From Amborella trichopoda (taxonomy: Eukaryota > Streptophyta > Magnoliopsida > Amborellales > Amborellaceae), in assembly GCF_000471905.2 (NCBI RefSeq), contig NW_006499617.1, positions 3,524,742 to 3,588,741 on the forward strand: DNA of 64,000 nucleotides, written 5' to 3'. How positions within the stretch are numbered: position 1 is the first letter of the stretch; each line of letters begins with the position of its first letter. Position numbers and translations under genes: made by a program. The notes under the pieces are model-generated. The model had not been told where the DNA came from. It did no database searches and saw nothing but the letters and a program-made list of their open reading frames with translations. Shown piece after piece: positions 46,701 to 57,440 of the stretch.

Positions 46701-48399
46701 CCCTCACAGCATGCACCCTGCCACCGGCAAGTCACTTGTCGATCGTATTGTCAAGGTCCTCCGAAAGGCTGCCCAGTCCCTTTCTGTAAAAGGCAAGCAA
46801 GTTCTCGTTGCTTCTGCCGGTCGTCGTAACGCTTCCCCCCACATTCCCTCACCACCACGAGTCTCTACCCTTAGAGGCTCGGCACATCGAGACGGAGACC
46901 TTAGGGCCTTCACCTCTTGTACACACCATAAGGATCGTGGGTCATCCACTCGAGCCACACCTCGGGGCAACCCTTATGTCACCTCGAGTCAGCGTCCAGG
47001 TTCAGGCCTCCTAAGGCTAGGTCCTGCACACGTTATGCATATGCATCCCACTGCTCGGGGCAACGCCATTTCTACGCCAACCCAAGCGCATGGGAGACGA
47101 CTCCTTCGTCCTCCCACTTAGCACACACTAACGCACCCTGTAAGGAGTAGGCTTCCACCTGTTCTCTTACAGACACCTGCTTGCAGTTCTCGGCCTCCTA
47201 AGGCCAGACCACCTTCTCGAGCCCGGGCTGATCCCCATGCCACCCATGATCCTTCTTCAAGGGGTGTACACGCGTCACCGTAACACACAGCCCCTTGCTC
47301 CCAACTCAGACACCGACATGAGTCAACCCTTTTGCTGCCTACTCCTCCTCTGTTAGGCAAGCACCTCCAGCCTTGGTACTCAAAGATTTTCCCCAAGAGT
47401 ACCGTCTTGAACAAGCCCCATCATCTCGGTCATGTCTCTAGAGCTCATAAGAAGGCTCGGGGCAAAGATCTGATGGGAGATCAAGTCCTTCATCCTCCCC
47501 GGCGCGGGATGGCCCCAGTTCCTGGCCCACACTCGTTGCTTCATCGAATGGAAACAACTCTTTCCTGCGTAAGAAGAGTCGATCAGCCACAAACTCGATC
47601 GCAGTTCTGGCATGAGGTCCATCAAAACCTCAAAGCTAAATGCGATAGGGGTCTGCAAATTTTGACTCGGGAAGAAACCAAGACAGTCGGGCAACCAGCT
47701 CTGACAACCCCCTTCATCTGAATCCCTTCTACCTTCTTCAGATGATAAAACCGGAAGAAGAAGTCCATGAACCCTACACTGTAGCTAGTGTTGTAGAAGA
47801 TGACCTAACCACTCAGCAGCCATGGTCCCATGACCGTCGAGAAGCTGTCCTCACGCGATCGGCATACAAGACTCGAGTTCAGTCGGAGCATGCTGACCCC
47901 TTGCTAACCGATCTTCCACATGCGACCCATCAAGCCCGAAAGCCCTCAACTGCAACTAAGGCTGACCTCCCTAGAGAAATGGTTAGTGTAATGGTTGTAA
48001 ACGAACTTGACGACTCTCAAGAAGAGCATATGAATAGGTTCAAAGACATGGTACGCGCAATGATGGAGAATATTGATCATATAGATGTCACATGACACTA
48101 GGCTAATCATGAGGTCAACTCCCATCATTCAGATGATGCGCCTCCAAGGCAGCCTCCTCCTCCTGCCTCAGAAGACAATTCCATCCCTCACTCTGTCTCA
48201 CAGGAAGACATTGACGCTATGGTAACCCATAGCTTAAAGAACCGGCAAATCTCGAGTATACAGGGACCAACGCTTTACCAAAAGCTGTATATATTGATCA
48301 AGTGTCATTTCCCTCAGACTATAAGAAAAGTAAGTTTCCCCTATTCAATGGAACCACATCCCCGCCCCAGCATATCACACACTTCCAAGCTGCATGTCA
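46701..48399 (+). pseudogene. gag: Gag of element C, 5' part, interrupted
   Basis: Successive plus-strand frames (46,711-47,121; 47,332-47,721; 47,742-48,095; 48,096-48,295 after a TGA) lead into a recognisable capsid start at 48,300-48,397: FPSDYKKSKFPLFNGTT, then HITHFQAAC. This is the usual entry to the Ty3/gypsy gag domain. A frameshift lies near 48,295. The early frames, rich in basic residues and Pro, may include the extra ORF that Ogre elements carry upstream of gag, but no motif proves this. The gene stops at 48,399, where a solo LTR is inserted, and continues at 55,659 in the same frame. Confidence 0.7.
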
Positions 48400-48414
48400 T
48401 GTGACTTCCCAACT

Positions 48415-48800
48415 CTTCCCGGTTGGGTTGAGTGCCAGCATCGGCTGGGTTGAGTGCCAGCAACGGCTGAGTTGTGTGCAGCGTCGGCTGGGTTGTGTGA
48501 AGTGCCGACTGGGTTGTGTGCAGCACCAGCTGTAAAGAGGTCAAAGTTCCAGCACCAGCTGGGTTGAGTGTCAGCACCAATTGAGTTGTGTGCAGCACTG
48601 ACAGGGTTGTGTGCAGCACCGGCTATGAAGAGGAGAAAGTGACAGTGCTGGCTAGGTTGTGTGCAGCGTCGGCTGTGAAGAGGAGAAAGTGTCAGCGCCG
48701 AATGGGTTGTGTGCAGCGCCTGCTGAGTAGAAACCAGCGTCGATTGAGTAGAAACCCCAGCGCCAGCTGCGTAGATAAGCAGCGTTGGCTGTGTCTCTGA
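48415..48800 (+). repeat. Minisatellite with CACCGGCTG core, outer LTR
   Basis: Some 15 units of 20-30 bp of the form GGGTTGTGTGCAGCACCGGCT, some with AAGAGGAGAAAGTG filler. Similar AGCGCCGGCTGTG cores occur at 51,505-51,620, 61,690-61,860 and 62,788-63,080. Confidence 0.85.
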
Positions 48801-48957
48801 CATGCATGAGTTGAGTATGCTACTTATTGAATGCATGTTGTTTGAGTGCCACTTGTCCTGATTTTGAAGTCTTTGGCGCCACATGGGCGGCCACCCCACC
48901 CACAAGAATACTTAGGCCTCTTCTCTTACCCACTCCACTCATTCCTACCTCATCTCT

Positions 48958-49605
48958 CTCTCTCTCTCTCTCTCTCTCTNNNNNNNNNNNNNNNNNNNNN
49001 NNNNNNNNNNNNNNNNNNNNNNNNNNNNNNNNNNNNNNNNNNNNNNNNNNNNNNNNNNNNNNNNNNNNNNNNNNNNNNNNNNNNNNNNNNNNNNNNNNNN
49101 NNNNNNNNNNNNNNNNNNNNNNNNNNNNNNNNNNNNNNNNNNNNNNNNNNNNNNNNNNNNNNNNNNNNNNNNNNNNNNNNNNNNNNNNNNNNNNNNNNNN
49201 NNNNNNNNNNNNNNNNNNNNNNNNNNNNNNNNNNNNNNNNNNNNNNNNNNNNNNNNNNNNNNNNNNNNNNNNNNNNNNNNNNNNNNNNNNNNNNNNNNNN
49301 NNNNNNNNNNNNNNNNNNNNNNNNNNNNNNNNNNNNNNNNNNNNNNNNNNNNNNNNNNNNNNNNNNNNNNNNNNNNNNNNNNNNNNNNNNNNNNNNNNNN
49401 NNNNNNNNNNNNNNNNNNNNNNNNNNNNNNNNNNNNNNNNNNNNNNNNNNNNNNNNNNNNNNNNNNNNNNNNNNNNNNNNNNNNNNNNNNNNNNNNNNNN
49501 NNNNNNNNNNNNNNNNNNNNNNNNNNNNNNNNNNNNNNNNNNNNNNNNNNNNNNNNNNNNNNNNNNNNNNNNNNNNNNNNNNNNNNNNNNCCACTCATTC
49601 CTACC

Positions 49606-49646
<41 letters not shown>
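48958..49646. repeat. (CT)n microsatellite around an assembly gap
   Basis: CT dinucleotide runs at 48,958-48,979 and 49,606-49,646 flank 611 N. CCACTCATTCCTACCTCA is present on both sides (48,935 and 49,591), so the gap joins two copies of the same phrase or one copy assembled twice. Confidence 0.9.
48980..49590. other. Assembly gap, 611 N
   Basis: A run of N inside the CT microsatellite. Frames spanning it are meaningless. Confidence 1.
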
Positions 49647-49647
<1 letters not shown>

Positions 49648-50884
49648 AGACACGAGGTTTGAAGAAATGATTGTTGGAGGGCAGCCATTGTTGGGTGGGT
49701 GAGAGCTGTGAAAGGAGGATTGGAGAAGGCACCATTGTTATTTAGGTAAGTGGATTCATCACCATTGCATGGTAGTCATAAGGATGCATGGGAATTTACG
49801 CATGTGAAATAAGCAAAGAAAGTGTATGTGATTTGAGGACTTTGTTCTATAATGAAAGTGGATGCTAAGACTGAATGTATGATTCTTAGATTATGTGAGA
49901 AATGCATGTTATGTGTGTACATTGTGAGTGAATGGTTGTTATCATGCTCCTCACCATGAAATGAAGACCATGGAGTGTGTTCCTGAGATATGTTATATGT
50001 GACTGTGAAATTTCAGAAATATGTGTATTCTTGTAATAGGCTTTTGAATAGTCAAATGGGGTCTGATTGACCTCAAATCACTGCGATGGGAAAGTTGTAC
50101 GAGTCTAGTAAAATGTTTATTTTTTATCACTATTGAAACTCTTTACAAAAATGAAATTATCGTTCAAAATGAAAAGGTATATCATTGTTGACTGTTTTCC
50201 TAGATTTTTAACTAATACCACTGTGGTCACTGATTTTAGCCAACCAAACGACATTAATTTTCTGCCAAGCCATAGCCATTTGAAAGACATTTGAATGTGC
50301 TAAAATTTGAATGTTAGAAACTATTTTGAAATTCTTTTTGGATTGAAATTTATGCTTTGTTTTATAAAGGTATGTCACTGTGGGCTCTTTTGATAAAATC
50401 CAGAACTATCACCTTGGTTGATGCGAATTTTTGAACCTCCAAATGGAATCCAAATCCTTTCAAATTAGCTTTGTTAGAAATTTATGCATCTTGGATTAAA
50501 CTTGATTTTGAAACCGTCATAAGTTGCTTCACAGTTTGGGAGTTATAGTGATATGGAGCAAGGAATGTCGCTGTCCCCTGTGCACCGCAGGGTGTAGCTA
50601 GTAAACCCTCACCTCTTTGGACCTTTAAGAAGTCAAACGGAGTCCATATTATCTTCAAAACAATCCCATTTGAAGGATAGGTGTGTTTAGTACAAAATTG
50701 GTCTTGGAATCATCTTCAAACTCTAAATGGTCTAAAAGTTACGACCCTCATGGTGAGAGCATGTCATTGCCCTTGATAGCAGGAAATCGAGTTGTATGGC
50801 TTAACTGGAATAATGTCAACATTACTATGGTACTATCATTATGATATTGCTTAAATGTGATATTGCCGCTATCATGATGAAATA
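49647..50884 (+). other. Middle part of outer LTR, no genes
   Basis: AT-rich sequence with recurring statements of the same ~350-bp kind (AAATGGGGTCTGATTGACCT near 50,056; TCAAACGGAGTCCATATT near 50,633), which are also similar to 52,260-52,760 of the nested LTR. This looks like an ancient internal tandem duplication within the LTR. Confidence 0.5.
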
Positions 50885-51112
50885 TTGATATCATCATAAT
50901 GTGGTATCATGCTGCTTTTGTGATATGTGAGTGGATACCTATTGTGTGAATGATAGTATCATATTGCTTATGTGATATGTGAATGGATACCTACAGTGTG
51001 AATGATGGTATCATGCTTCTTATGTGATATGTGAAAGGATACCTACTGTGTGAATGATGGTATCATGCTGCGTATGTGATATGTGACTGGATACCTACTG
51101 TGTGAATGATGG
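50885..51112 (+). repeat. 52-bp tandem repeat, left part
   Basis: Four units of 52 bp beginning TATCATGCTGCTTATGTGAT and ending TACTGTGTGAATGATGG. The array resumes at 54,366 with TATCATGCTGC, so the sequence between is an insertion. Confidence 0.9.
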
Positions 51113-51499
51113 TGTAAAGGTCACAATTCAATTAAACCGGACCACTCACGACAGTGGGGAGAGAGAAAGAAATCGAGAAAAATGGAAGCGCATGCCCGAC
51201 GCTAAGGGCGACGATGAACGTTGTCTGGGTGACTTGGCCTAGTGTCGTTCGTGTAGCAAACGCTAACGTCGCGCACAAGGGTGAAGAATTGGTAATGGTG
51301 TGTGCGAACAAGGAGTATCGTGGCGTGCAAAAGGCATAAGAAGTATCGCCGCGCGTAAGCATTGCCGCGAGCGTATCACTGTCCGGCGTATTACTGAGAG
51401 CATATCACCCGCGGGCATATTGTGATCTGAGGCATTGCCGCACGTGGGAGCTTAACGTCGTCAGTGATGAAGGAGCAGAAAAGAAAAGGTAAGAGGAAA

Positions 51500-51650
51500 A
51501 CTCAACACCGGCTGTGTAAGAAGAAGACGCAGCGCCGGCTGTGTAAGAGAACCCCTCACTATCTGTGAATGCAAGGCCTAACGTCGGCTGTGATCAAGCA
51601 CCGACTGGAAAGGGTGAACAAGAAAGAGCAGCGCCAGAAGTGTCTTGGTT
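51500..51650 (+). repeat. CGCCGGCTGTG repeats in the inner LTR
   Basis: AACACCGGCTGTGTAAGAAG, CAGCGCCGGCTGTGTAAGAG, AACGTCGGCTGTGA and AGCACCGACTGG follow one another at ~30-45 bp. Same core as at 48.4, 61.7 and 62.8 kb. Confidence 0.75.
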
Positions 51651-53139
51651 AAACGTACATCCTCCGTAGATGTCAACGACGCTTCGTACATGTCAGATCA
51701 ATAAGTGATTGTGTCAGCTACAGTGAATCCCACCAACCATGAGCACTTAAGCCCTTTGACAACCAGTTTTCTTCATTCTACTCCCTCTCTCCTCCTAAGG
51801 AGTTCACTGCTGCCCCTTGAAGATAGCCCACTGGTAGAGCTTAAGGAATGCTCGTGGAGGCCGTGAGTGAGGATTTGAGATATCGTGAGAAGTCAAGGTA
51901 AGTAGGTTTAGTTTCTATGCATCCATAGTTTATGTAGGTTTAGTTTCTATGCATCCATAGTTTATGTAAAGAACAAATATTTAGAATGGGTAAGATGATA
52001 GAATGAAAATGTGAAGAATGAATGGGTTAACATGAGGCTGAAATTTTAGTTTTTGTGCTTCTTAATGCCATGACTGTTTTTACCAGATATATGATCTTTT
52101 TATTTATGGACACTCATGAAATTGGTCACTCTAAGACTCCTTATCATGAACAAGGTTCCAAACCCAAAGTGTAGCTTGGCTAGGAAATATTAAGTATTCT
52201 TTAAAAGCATTTTAACTTGAGCATATGAATTTCCAGAACTGTGACCGTTTTTGCATCAGCGTGTTTGATGGCCAAATGATGTCCTAATGGGACCAAACCT
52301 GTCTCGAATGAAAGGCATGTAGGTCTAATTTATGTCTACTTTTTATTTCATTATGAAACTTTTCCTTGAAGAAAAGATATGGCCTAAAATTTCGAGGCAT
52401 GAGACTACTCACAGTTGCTGCTAATTCCAGCAGCTGTGGCCCTCATTGGGCAATGCTTTTGACCCAAAAAACGGTGTCCAAAAACCTTAAAACTTCCACC
52501 ATTGGAAATTTTTATGAATGTAATCAAAGTTGCATGCTTTGATGTTCTTGAAATTTCCCACGAATTTTGAATTATGACCCAAAATGCGCAAGTATGTCGT
52601 TGCGCACTGTTGCAGTGAAGATTTCCAGCAACTAATGCTCACATTGTACTAAGCTATTGACCCATCAAATGGCCCCCAATTTCTTTTCAAATTACTATCT
52701 TTGTAAAGGTCTATGTATTAGCTCAAAGTTTCATGTTTAAGGTATCCTGAAACTCTTCCTAAATCAGGAGCTATGCCCTCTCAAGAGGGGCATGTCACTG
52801 TTACTTGTCACTACATCATTTTACGACCATGTGGCGCTAAGTTATCATGATATATGATAAATGTGAATGCAATATGATAAATTCCATGAGAATTCCATAA
52901 AGATTTGTGAATGGTGTTGTGTAAACTGCACTTTGTGAGAAAGAGGGGCCACGAGCGCGATAGTGATGAAATGAATTCATAATGAATGCCAAATGCTACT
53001 GAGAGGGCTTATGTGCCCTGTGAAAGCTTATGAAAGGCATGTCTTTTACTTAATGCTATGATGTTATGATTAAATATGATTCTGTATGAGACATTGATTT
53101 ATGAGAATGTGATTCATCCATTATGAGGCATTGTATTGG

Positions 53140-53330
53140 CCATTATGCGGTGGGACACTCACCAGTAGTGGATGTTGTTATGATACTGTAATGAATTGGC
53201 CAATATGCGGTGGGAGGATATTGTTATGATACTGTAATGAATTAGCCAATATGCGGTGGGAGGATATTGTTATGATACTGTAATGAATTGGCCACTACAT
53301 GGTGGGACACTCACCGATAATGGATACTGC
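53140..53330 (+). repeat. ~55-bp tandem repeat in the inner LTR
   Basis: Three to four copies of TTGGCCAATATGCGGTGGGA followed by GGATATTGTTATGATACTGTAATGAA-type sequence. Confidence 0.85.
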
Positions 53331-54365
53331 TATGATATTACCTGCTATGCGATCGGACACTTATCAGTAGTAAGGAAAGAGATAATGGCATATCCCCTAA
53401 CTTGCATAATAATAGGAACGGGTTAAGGGAGAGGATAGAGGGTCGCACCCTAGATTTGTGAAATGAAATGATCGATGCCTTACAAGGTAAGGGCCTATCG
53501 AACCCCCAATGCGTGCTGGCGAATGTGTGTATGTGTTGAGGGCATTACGAAGTGGATTAACCCACTTGTCATTACCCTCCCTCCTGTACAATCGTAGAGG
53601 TCTTAAGCAATGGGATTGGCTTAGCCTGATGGGTAGGGCCTCTATTGCAGGAGTAGATGATTTAGGGAGTGAGTGGATAAGAGTTGATTTTATGTATAAG
53701 GAATGTTTAGTATTACAATGATTGGTTGATTAATGATTTCACTGATCGAATTCTTATGATCGCAAGGATTTAAAGGTAGCTGTCATTTAAATGAAATGTT
53801 CATATTCACTGCCTTGTCCTGATATGCATATATGCTAAACTATGACTTTATATTGATGAACTGTACTATTTTCACACATGGATAGAACCACCACAGATGC
53901 ATGACACTAGACCTGCTTAGTGGGCTGTATAGCTCATCTCATTATTTCTCCTCTCCTTATAGATTGGGAGTGATAGGTGCAAGGCTGGAAATTCATGTTT
54001 AGCGGCTAAAAGACAAAGTAAGTGTTCTTGAAGACCTTGTTTATGTGTGGGTTGTGTGGTCCTGGTTTTGTTTTGTTCTTGGTGGATATGTGTAATATTG
54101 GGTCTAGGTGCCTCGAACTAAATGTAATAGTTTGGAAGATTATTATATTATGAATTTTGATGTGTGGAGTTTTTCCTTACTCTTCTGCTAGTTGAGTTTT
54201 TGTTCTAGTTCTTCTCCATGGTTTGTTCAATTACCAAAAATAGAGGCGTTGAGTCCACTCCTACCTGAGTGACAAACGTTACATTGGAATCTAAACCCGT
54301 GCTCGATCGCCCATCACGGTGTTTGGTACGGTGGTCGGTGGCGGGGACGGGGTCGTAACAGGTGG

Positions 54366-54585
54366 TATCATGCTGCTTAAGTGTTATGTGAATGGTCACC
54401 TACAGTGTCAATGATGGTGCTGGCAGCTGCCTATTGGGAAGGCTACCTACTGTGTGAATGATGGTGCCGGCAGCTGCAATACTTATGTGTTATGGGAATG
54501 GGCACCTACTATGTGAATGATGGTGCTGACAGCTGCTTATTGGGAAGGCCACCTACTGTGTGAATGATGGTGCCGGCAGCTATGA
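54366..54585 (+). repeat. 52-bp tandem repeat, right part, with GGTGCCGGCAGCTG variant
   Basis: Continuation of the array at 50,885. Later units carry GGTGCTGGCAGCTGC in place of GGTATCATGCTGC. Confidence 0.75.
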
Positions 54586-55097
54586 TCTTTCTTTGACTCC
54601 CCATGATAAGACGGAACTTAGGAGGTGAGTAGTTGGGAGGGTCGCGCCCCCTAGATCTATGTGGGCACTACGCATTGGGTTACCTAATGGTAGTGTAACG
54701 CTCTCTTGCCAGAAGGGCATAAGGAGATGGTCGTTTCTTGCAAGGCCACTGCCTATCAAAACCCCAAAGCGTGCTAGGGATTGTGTGCGTGAGTGAGGAC
54801 ATTACGAAGTGGATTTACCCACTTGTCATTGTCCTCCCTCCTAAGTGAGGGTAAAAGTCCCAAGTTCAGTATTGGCTTAGCCTGACCGATGTGGCTTCTA
54901 CTTCAAGAGTAAATATATATGTTTTCCTGTCTTATTTAAGCTTTACTCATGAACTTTTAATCTGTGATATGTTGTCCTTACTACTCTGCTTTAAGTAAGG
55001 TGATTGTAACTTATGCATTGTCTATTGAACTTTAATTATCATATTACTATTATAATGATGAGAAGCATATTCGAGGTTTTAACTTTATACCTTGTGA

Positions 55098-55151
<54 letters not shown>

Positions 55152-55172
55152 GCGTGTGTGTGTGTGTGTGTG
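55098..55172. repeat. (TA)n(TG)n compound microsatellite
   Basis: About 10 TA then about 27 TG/CG dinucleotides. The alternating purine-pyrimidine run is of a kind that can adopt Z-DNA. The Val/Cys frame across it is an artefact. Confidence 0.95.
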
Positions 55173-55658
55173 CATTGCATATTGTATCACTGTTATGCTG
55201 GTTGGAATGCAATGGTGTAGATCTGCTTACTAGGCTTTTAGCTCATTCCATCTTAATCGCATAACTGCAGAGTAAAAGGTGGTGGCATCAATGCTAAAGG
55301 TGGGTGGTCATTTGGGGGTTTTGAAGCTCGAAGTTTAGACGTTTGGGAAGCAGTCTTTCGAAGACTTTCACAGTATGTTTTGGTGATTTCAACAACATGA
55401 TGTATACTTCATAGTGTGTATTTAGGGCCATTAGTGCCTTGATGAAATTGTAAAGACCTTTGATATTGAAGGAATGAAATGGCTAAATCTTTTGAATTGA
55501 TATTTGTTTGAGGAATGGATTTATTCTATTTTTCTTTCGTGGTTTGCTCTTGATTTCCTGTTTTTATACGTTGAGCCACTCCCACCTGAGTGACATTCGC
55601 AACCTTCGGTCACGATCCCGTGTCTGCTGCCCTCTGGCAGAGGTCAGGGAGTGTGACA

Positions 55659-56085
55659 TGTCGAGAGACAGTGGCTGACGGGAGACTCCTTCTCCGTCAG
55701 TTTGTTGAAAACCTTGATGGCCCGGCTTTTCAGCGGTACGCTCAGCTTCCCCCAAACTCAATAGATACTTGGGAGGAAATAGAGAAACTATTTCACAAGC
55801 ACTTCTATGAAGTCTAGAGAGAGGTCCAAACCATCAAGCACCTCACCTTGGCCCAAGATCTCGATGAGCCTGTGGATCAATTCATATCAAGGTGGAGAGA
55901 TTTGGCAGCTCACTATCCCAATCCCATGCCTGAGAAGGAAGTAGTTCAAACCTGTGTGCGAAACATGCGACCTGAAATTGCTCTACATGCTGAGGCCTCC
56001 AATCCAACCTCCATGTCAGAGCTGATCTCTAAGTCAGTCCTCATAGAAAGCCTGTCACAACACCACAGTGGGTCATGACAATAAT
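55659..56085 (+). pseudogene. gag: Gag of element C, 3' part
   Basis: The capsid domain continues after the insertion: LLLRQFVENLDGPAFQRYAQ, LPPNSIDTWEEIEKLF, a TAG at 55,815, then LDEPVDQFISRWRDLAAHYP and VQTCVRNMRPEIALHAEA. These are the standard blocks of the retrotransposon gag domain that forms the capsid. No CCHC zinc knuckle follows, as is common in Tat elements. The frame ends at a TGA near 56,077. The TAG falls where the family often has Gln. Confidence 0.85.
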
Positions 56086-56299
56086 TTGCAAGCTCAGGAA
56101 ACAATCGGTGCAGTGGTAGCTGTCGGACCAATACTCAGGGCAATCAATAGAATGAGTGATCAGTGTGGCCGTCACTGTAAGCGACCCGAAGAAGGTTCCT
56201 CTCGAAATTTGAACTTCTTAAAAGGGGTAAGCACAGCAAAGACAGCACCTCAGGTAGGTGAGCAACAACAGTCGTACAACTGAGTACCCTCACCTATGA

Positions 56300-56490
56300 A
56301 CCTTAATCGAGATGATTATTAGATCAGACATAAGAACAAAGTATACCCCTTTGAAAAGGAATGGGTCCCTGCACTACTCCAATTGTTACTCGAACAAAAC
56401 ATAATTGAGCTCCCAGAGACCAAATTCCCTGATCAGGCCAGACTCGATACCCACACGAATCACTATGCTTATCATCAGTCCAGACTTTGA
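56300..56490 (+). pseudogene. Gag-pol linker motif of element C
   Basis: A frame starting near 56,360 reads VPALLQLLLEQNIIELPETK and then HTNHYAYHQS, matching the linker block of Tat polyproteins (LL-x-LL, LPE, then a Cys/His Y-x-YH motif). The Cys residues of that motif are replaced. It is cut off by the microsatellite insertions to its right. Confidence 0.55.
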
Positions 56491-56820
56491 GTCTCTTGAC
56501 AGAGAACTTGAAGGAACCATCTTCTTCTTCGTCTTCTTCTTCTTCTTCTTCTTCTTCTTCTTTTCATCCTTCTTCTTCTATGTCTCTTCTTCTCATCCTT
56601 CTTCTTCTATGTCTCTTACAGGTACAACCTTGAAATGTCCAGACTTTGAGTCTCTTGACAGAGAACTTGAAGGAACCATCTTCTTCTTCTTCTTCTTCTT
56701 CTTCTTCTTCTTCTTCTTCTTCTTCTTCTTCTCATCCTTCTTCTTCTATGTCTCTTACAGGTACAACCTTGAAATGTCCAGACTTTGAGTCTCTTGACAG
56801 AGAACTTGAAGGAACCAACA
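56474..56820 (+). repeat. Triplicated segment separated by (TCT)n tracts
   Basis: GACTTTGAGTCTCTTGACAG, continuing AGAACTTGAAGGAACC, occurs three times (56,483, 56,641 and 56,779). Between the copies lie (CTT)n tracts that end in TATGTCTCTTACAG followed by GTACAACCTTGAAATGTC. The sequence before each TTACAG|G has the shape of a plant 3' splice site with a strong pyrimidine tract. Confidence 0.85.
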
Positions 56821-57440
56821 TAAGCAGGATGCATCAGATGCGGCTGAAGAAAATGCTAGCCCAAGCAGCTAGATTCCTACCAGTTGCTGACACCCTGGCT
56901 GCTCGAGCCAAAGAGGAGCCATATTCTTCAAAGAAGCACAAGAACTCAAAATCAAAGAAACCCCTATGGCCTCTTGAGCCCAACTTTGAGCAGAGGCTGG
57001 GAGAATCAAGAAGGCAGAGCTTCTATTCTCTAGAAGCTTGTCACATGGTACAGGTCTATGAAGTATCAGCTAGCACAGGGCAAACATTGCAGATACCCAT
57101 GCAAAAGTCGAGTGATTCATATTAAGGTGCCTCTGCTCCCGTAATTGCCGAATCTCAACCTCCTTGTAATTTCAAATCAAACTCCTGCAACCTGATATGT
57201 TGTCCATGTTTGAGGTTGACCCGTCTATCCCTCTGTTCGAGAAAAGAGTAAAGATCATGACCTACCCTAGAGACCTCTTAGAAGCAGAGATGTCAGGATC
57301 ATGGGTCTATGCACTTGAGGTTAATGAAAAGACCTCTTAAACCAATGATGAGGAGTTACAGGAGGCCTCAGAAGGATGGGAAGAAAGCGGCCAAGCCATA
57401 GCCGATGAACTCGAGGAGCTAAATCTATGGGATGAAGCCT
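56821..57440 (+). pseudogene. Decayed region before RT of element C; no protease seen
   Basis: The frame at 56,646-57,125 continues through Lys/Ser-rich sequence, and later text (MTYPRDLLEAEMSGSW, EELNLWDEAYPRP) resembles the segment just before RT in Ogre-type elements. I find no D-S/T-G protease motif in any frame, and the distance from gag to RT is short. The protease may have been deleted or decayed beyond recognition. Confidence 0.45.

Larger units (their letters stand above)
51113..54360 (+). mobile_element. Solo LTR (inner), nested in the 52-bp repeat
   Basis: It begins TGTAAAGGTCACAATTC and ends GGGGTCGTAACA. The flanking pentamers are GATGG (51,108-51,112) and GGTGG (54,361-54,365), a 5-bp duplication with one change. 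It splits a 52-bp tandem repeat exactly at a unit boundary. At 3,248 bp it has no coding domain. Its 3' third matches the outer LTR (TTACGAAGTGGATTAACCCA, TTGGCTTAGCCTGATG, CTACCTGAGTGACA). Three LTR layers are thus stacked: element C, outer LTR, inner LTR. Confidence 0.75.
48400..55658 (+). mobile_element. Solo LTR (outer) inserted in gag of element C
   Basis: It begins TGTGACTTCCC and ends GGGAGTGTGACA, TG...CA with partly inverted ends. The flanking pentamers are TGTCA (48,395-48,399) and TGTCG (55,659-55,663). Removing the insert and one pentamer leaves the gag frame open across the join. Without the nested insert it is about 4.0 kb, including a gap of unknown true size. There are no coding domains or primer site, so it is a solo LTR. 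Its right part matches the nested element (ACATTACGAAGTGGATT, ACCTGAGTGACA), so the two families are related. Confidence 0.75.

Noticed and set aside
48827..49688. Long frames across the 611-N gap
   Set aside because: They are mostly unknown residues plus a CT microsatellite.
51132..51362. Overlapping 76- and 61-codon frames on opposite strands
   Set aside because: They lie in the inner solo LTR, with no motif and no conservation with the outer copy.
54361..54378. GGTGGTATCATGC as an initiator-Met primer site after LTR end 54,360
   Set aside because: It resembles TGGTATCAGAGC, but it is the next unit of the 52-bp repeat plus the target duplication, so the LTR is solo.
48401..55657. GTGAC as target duplication of the outer insert
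   Set aside because: The pentamer is perfect, but it would leave ends without TG...CA and add two residues to gag. TGTCA/TGTCG gives proper LTR ends and the family spacing in gag.
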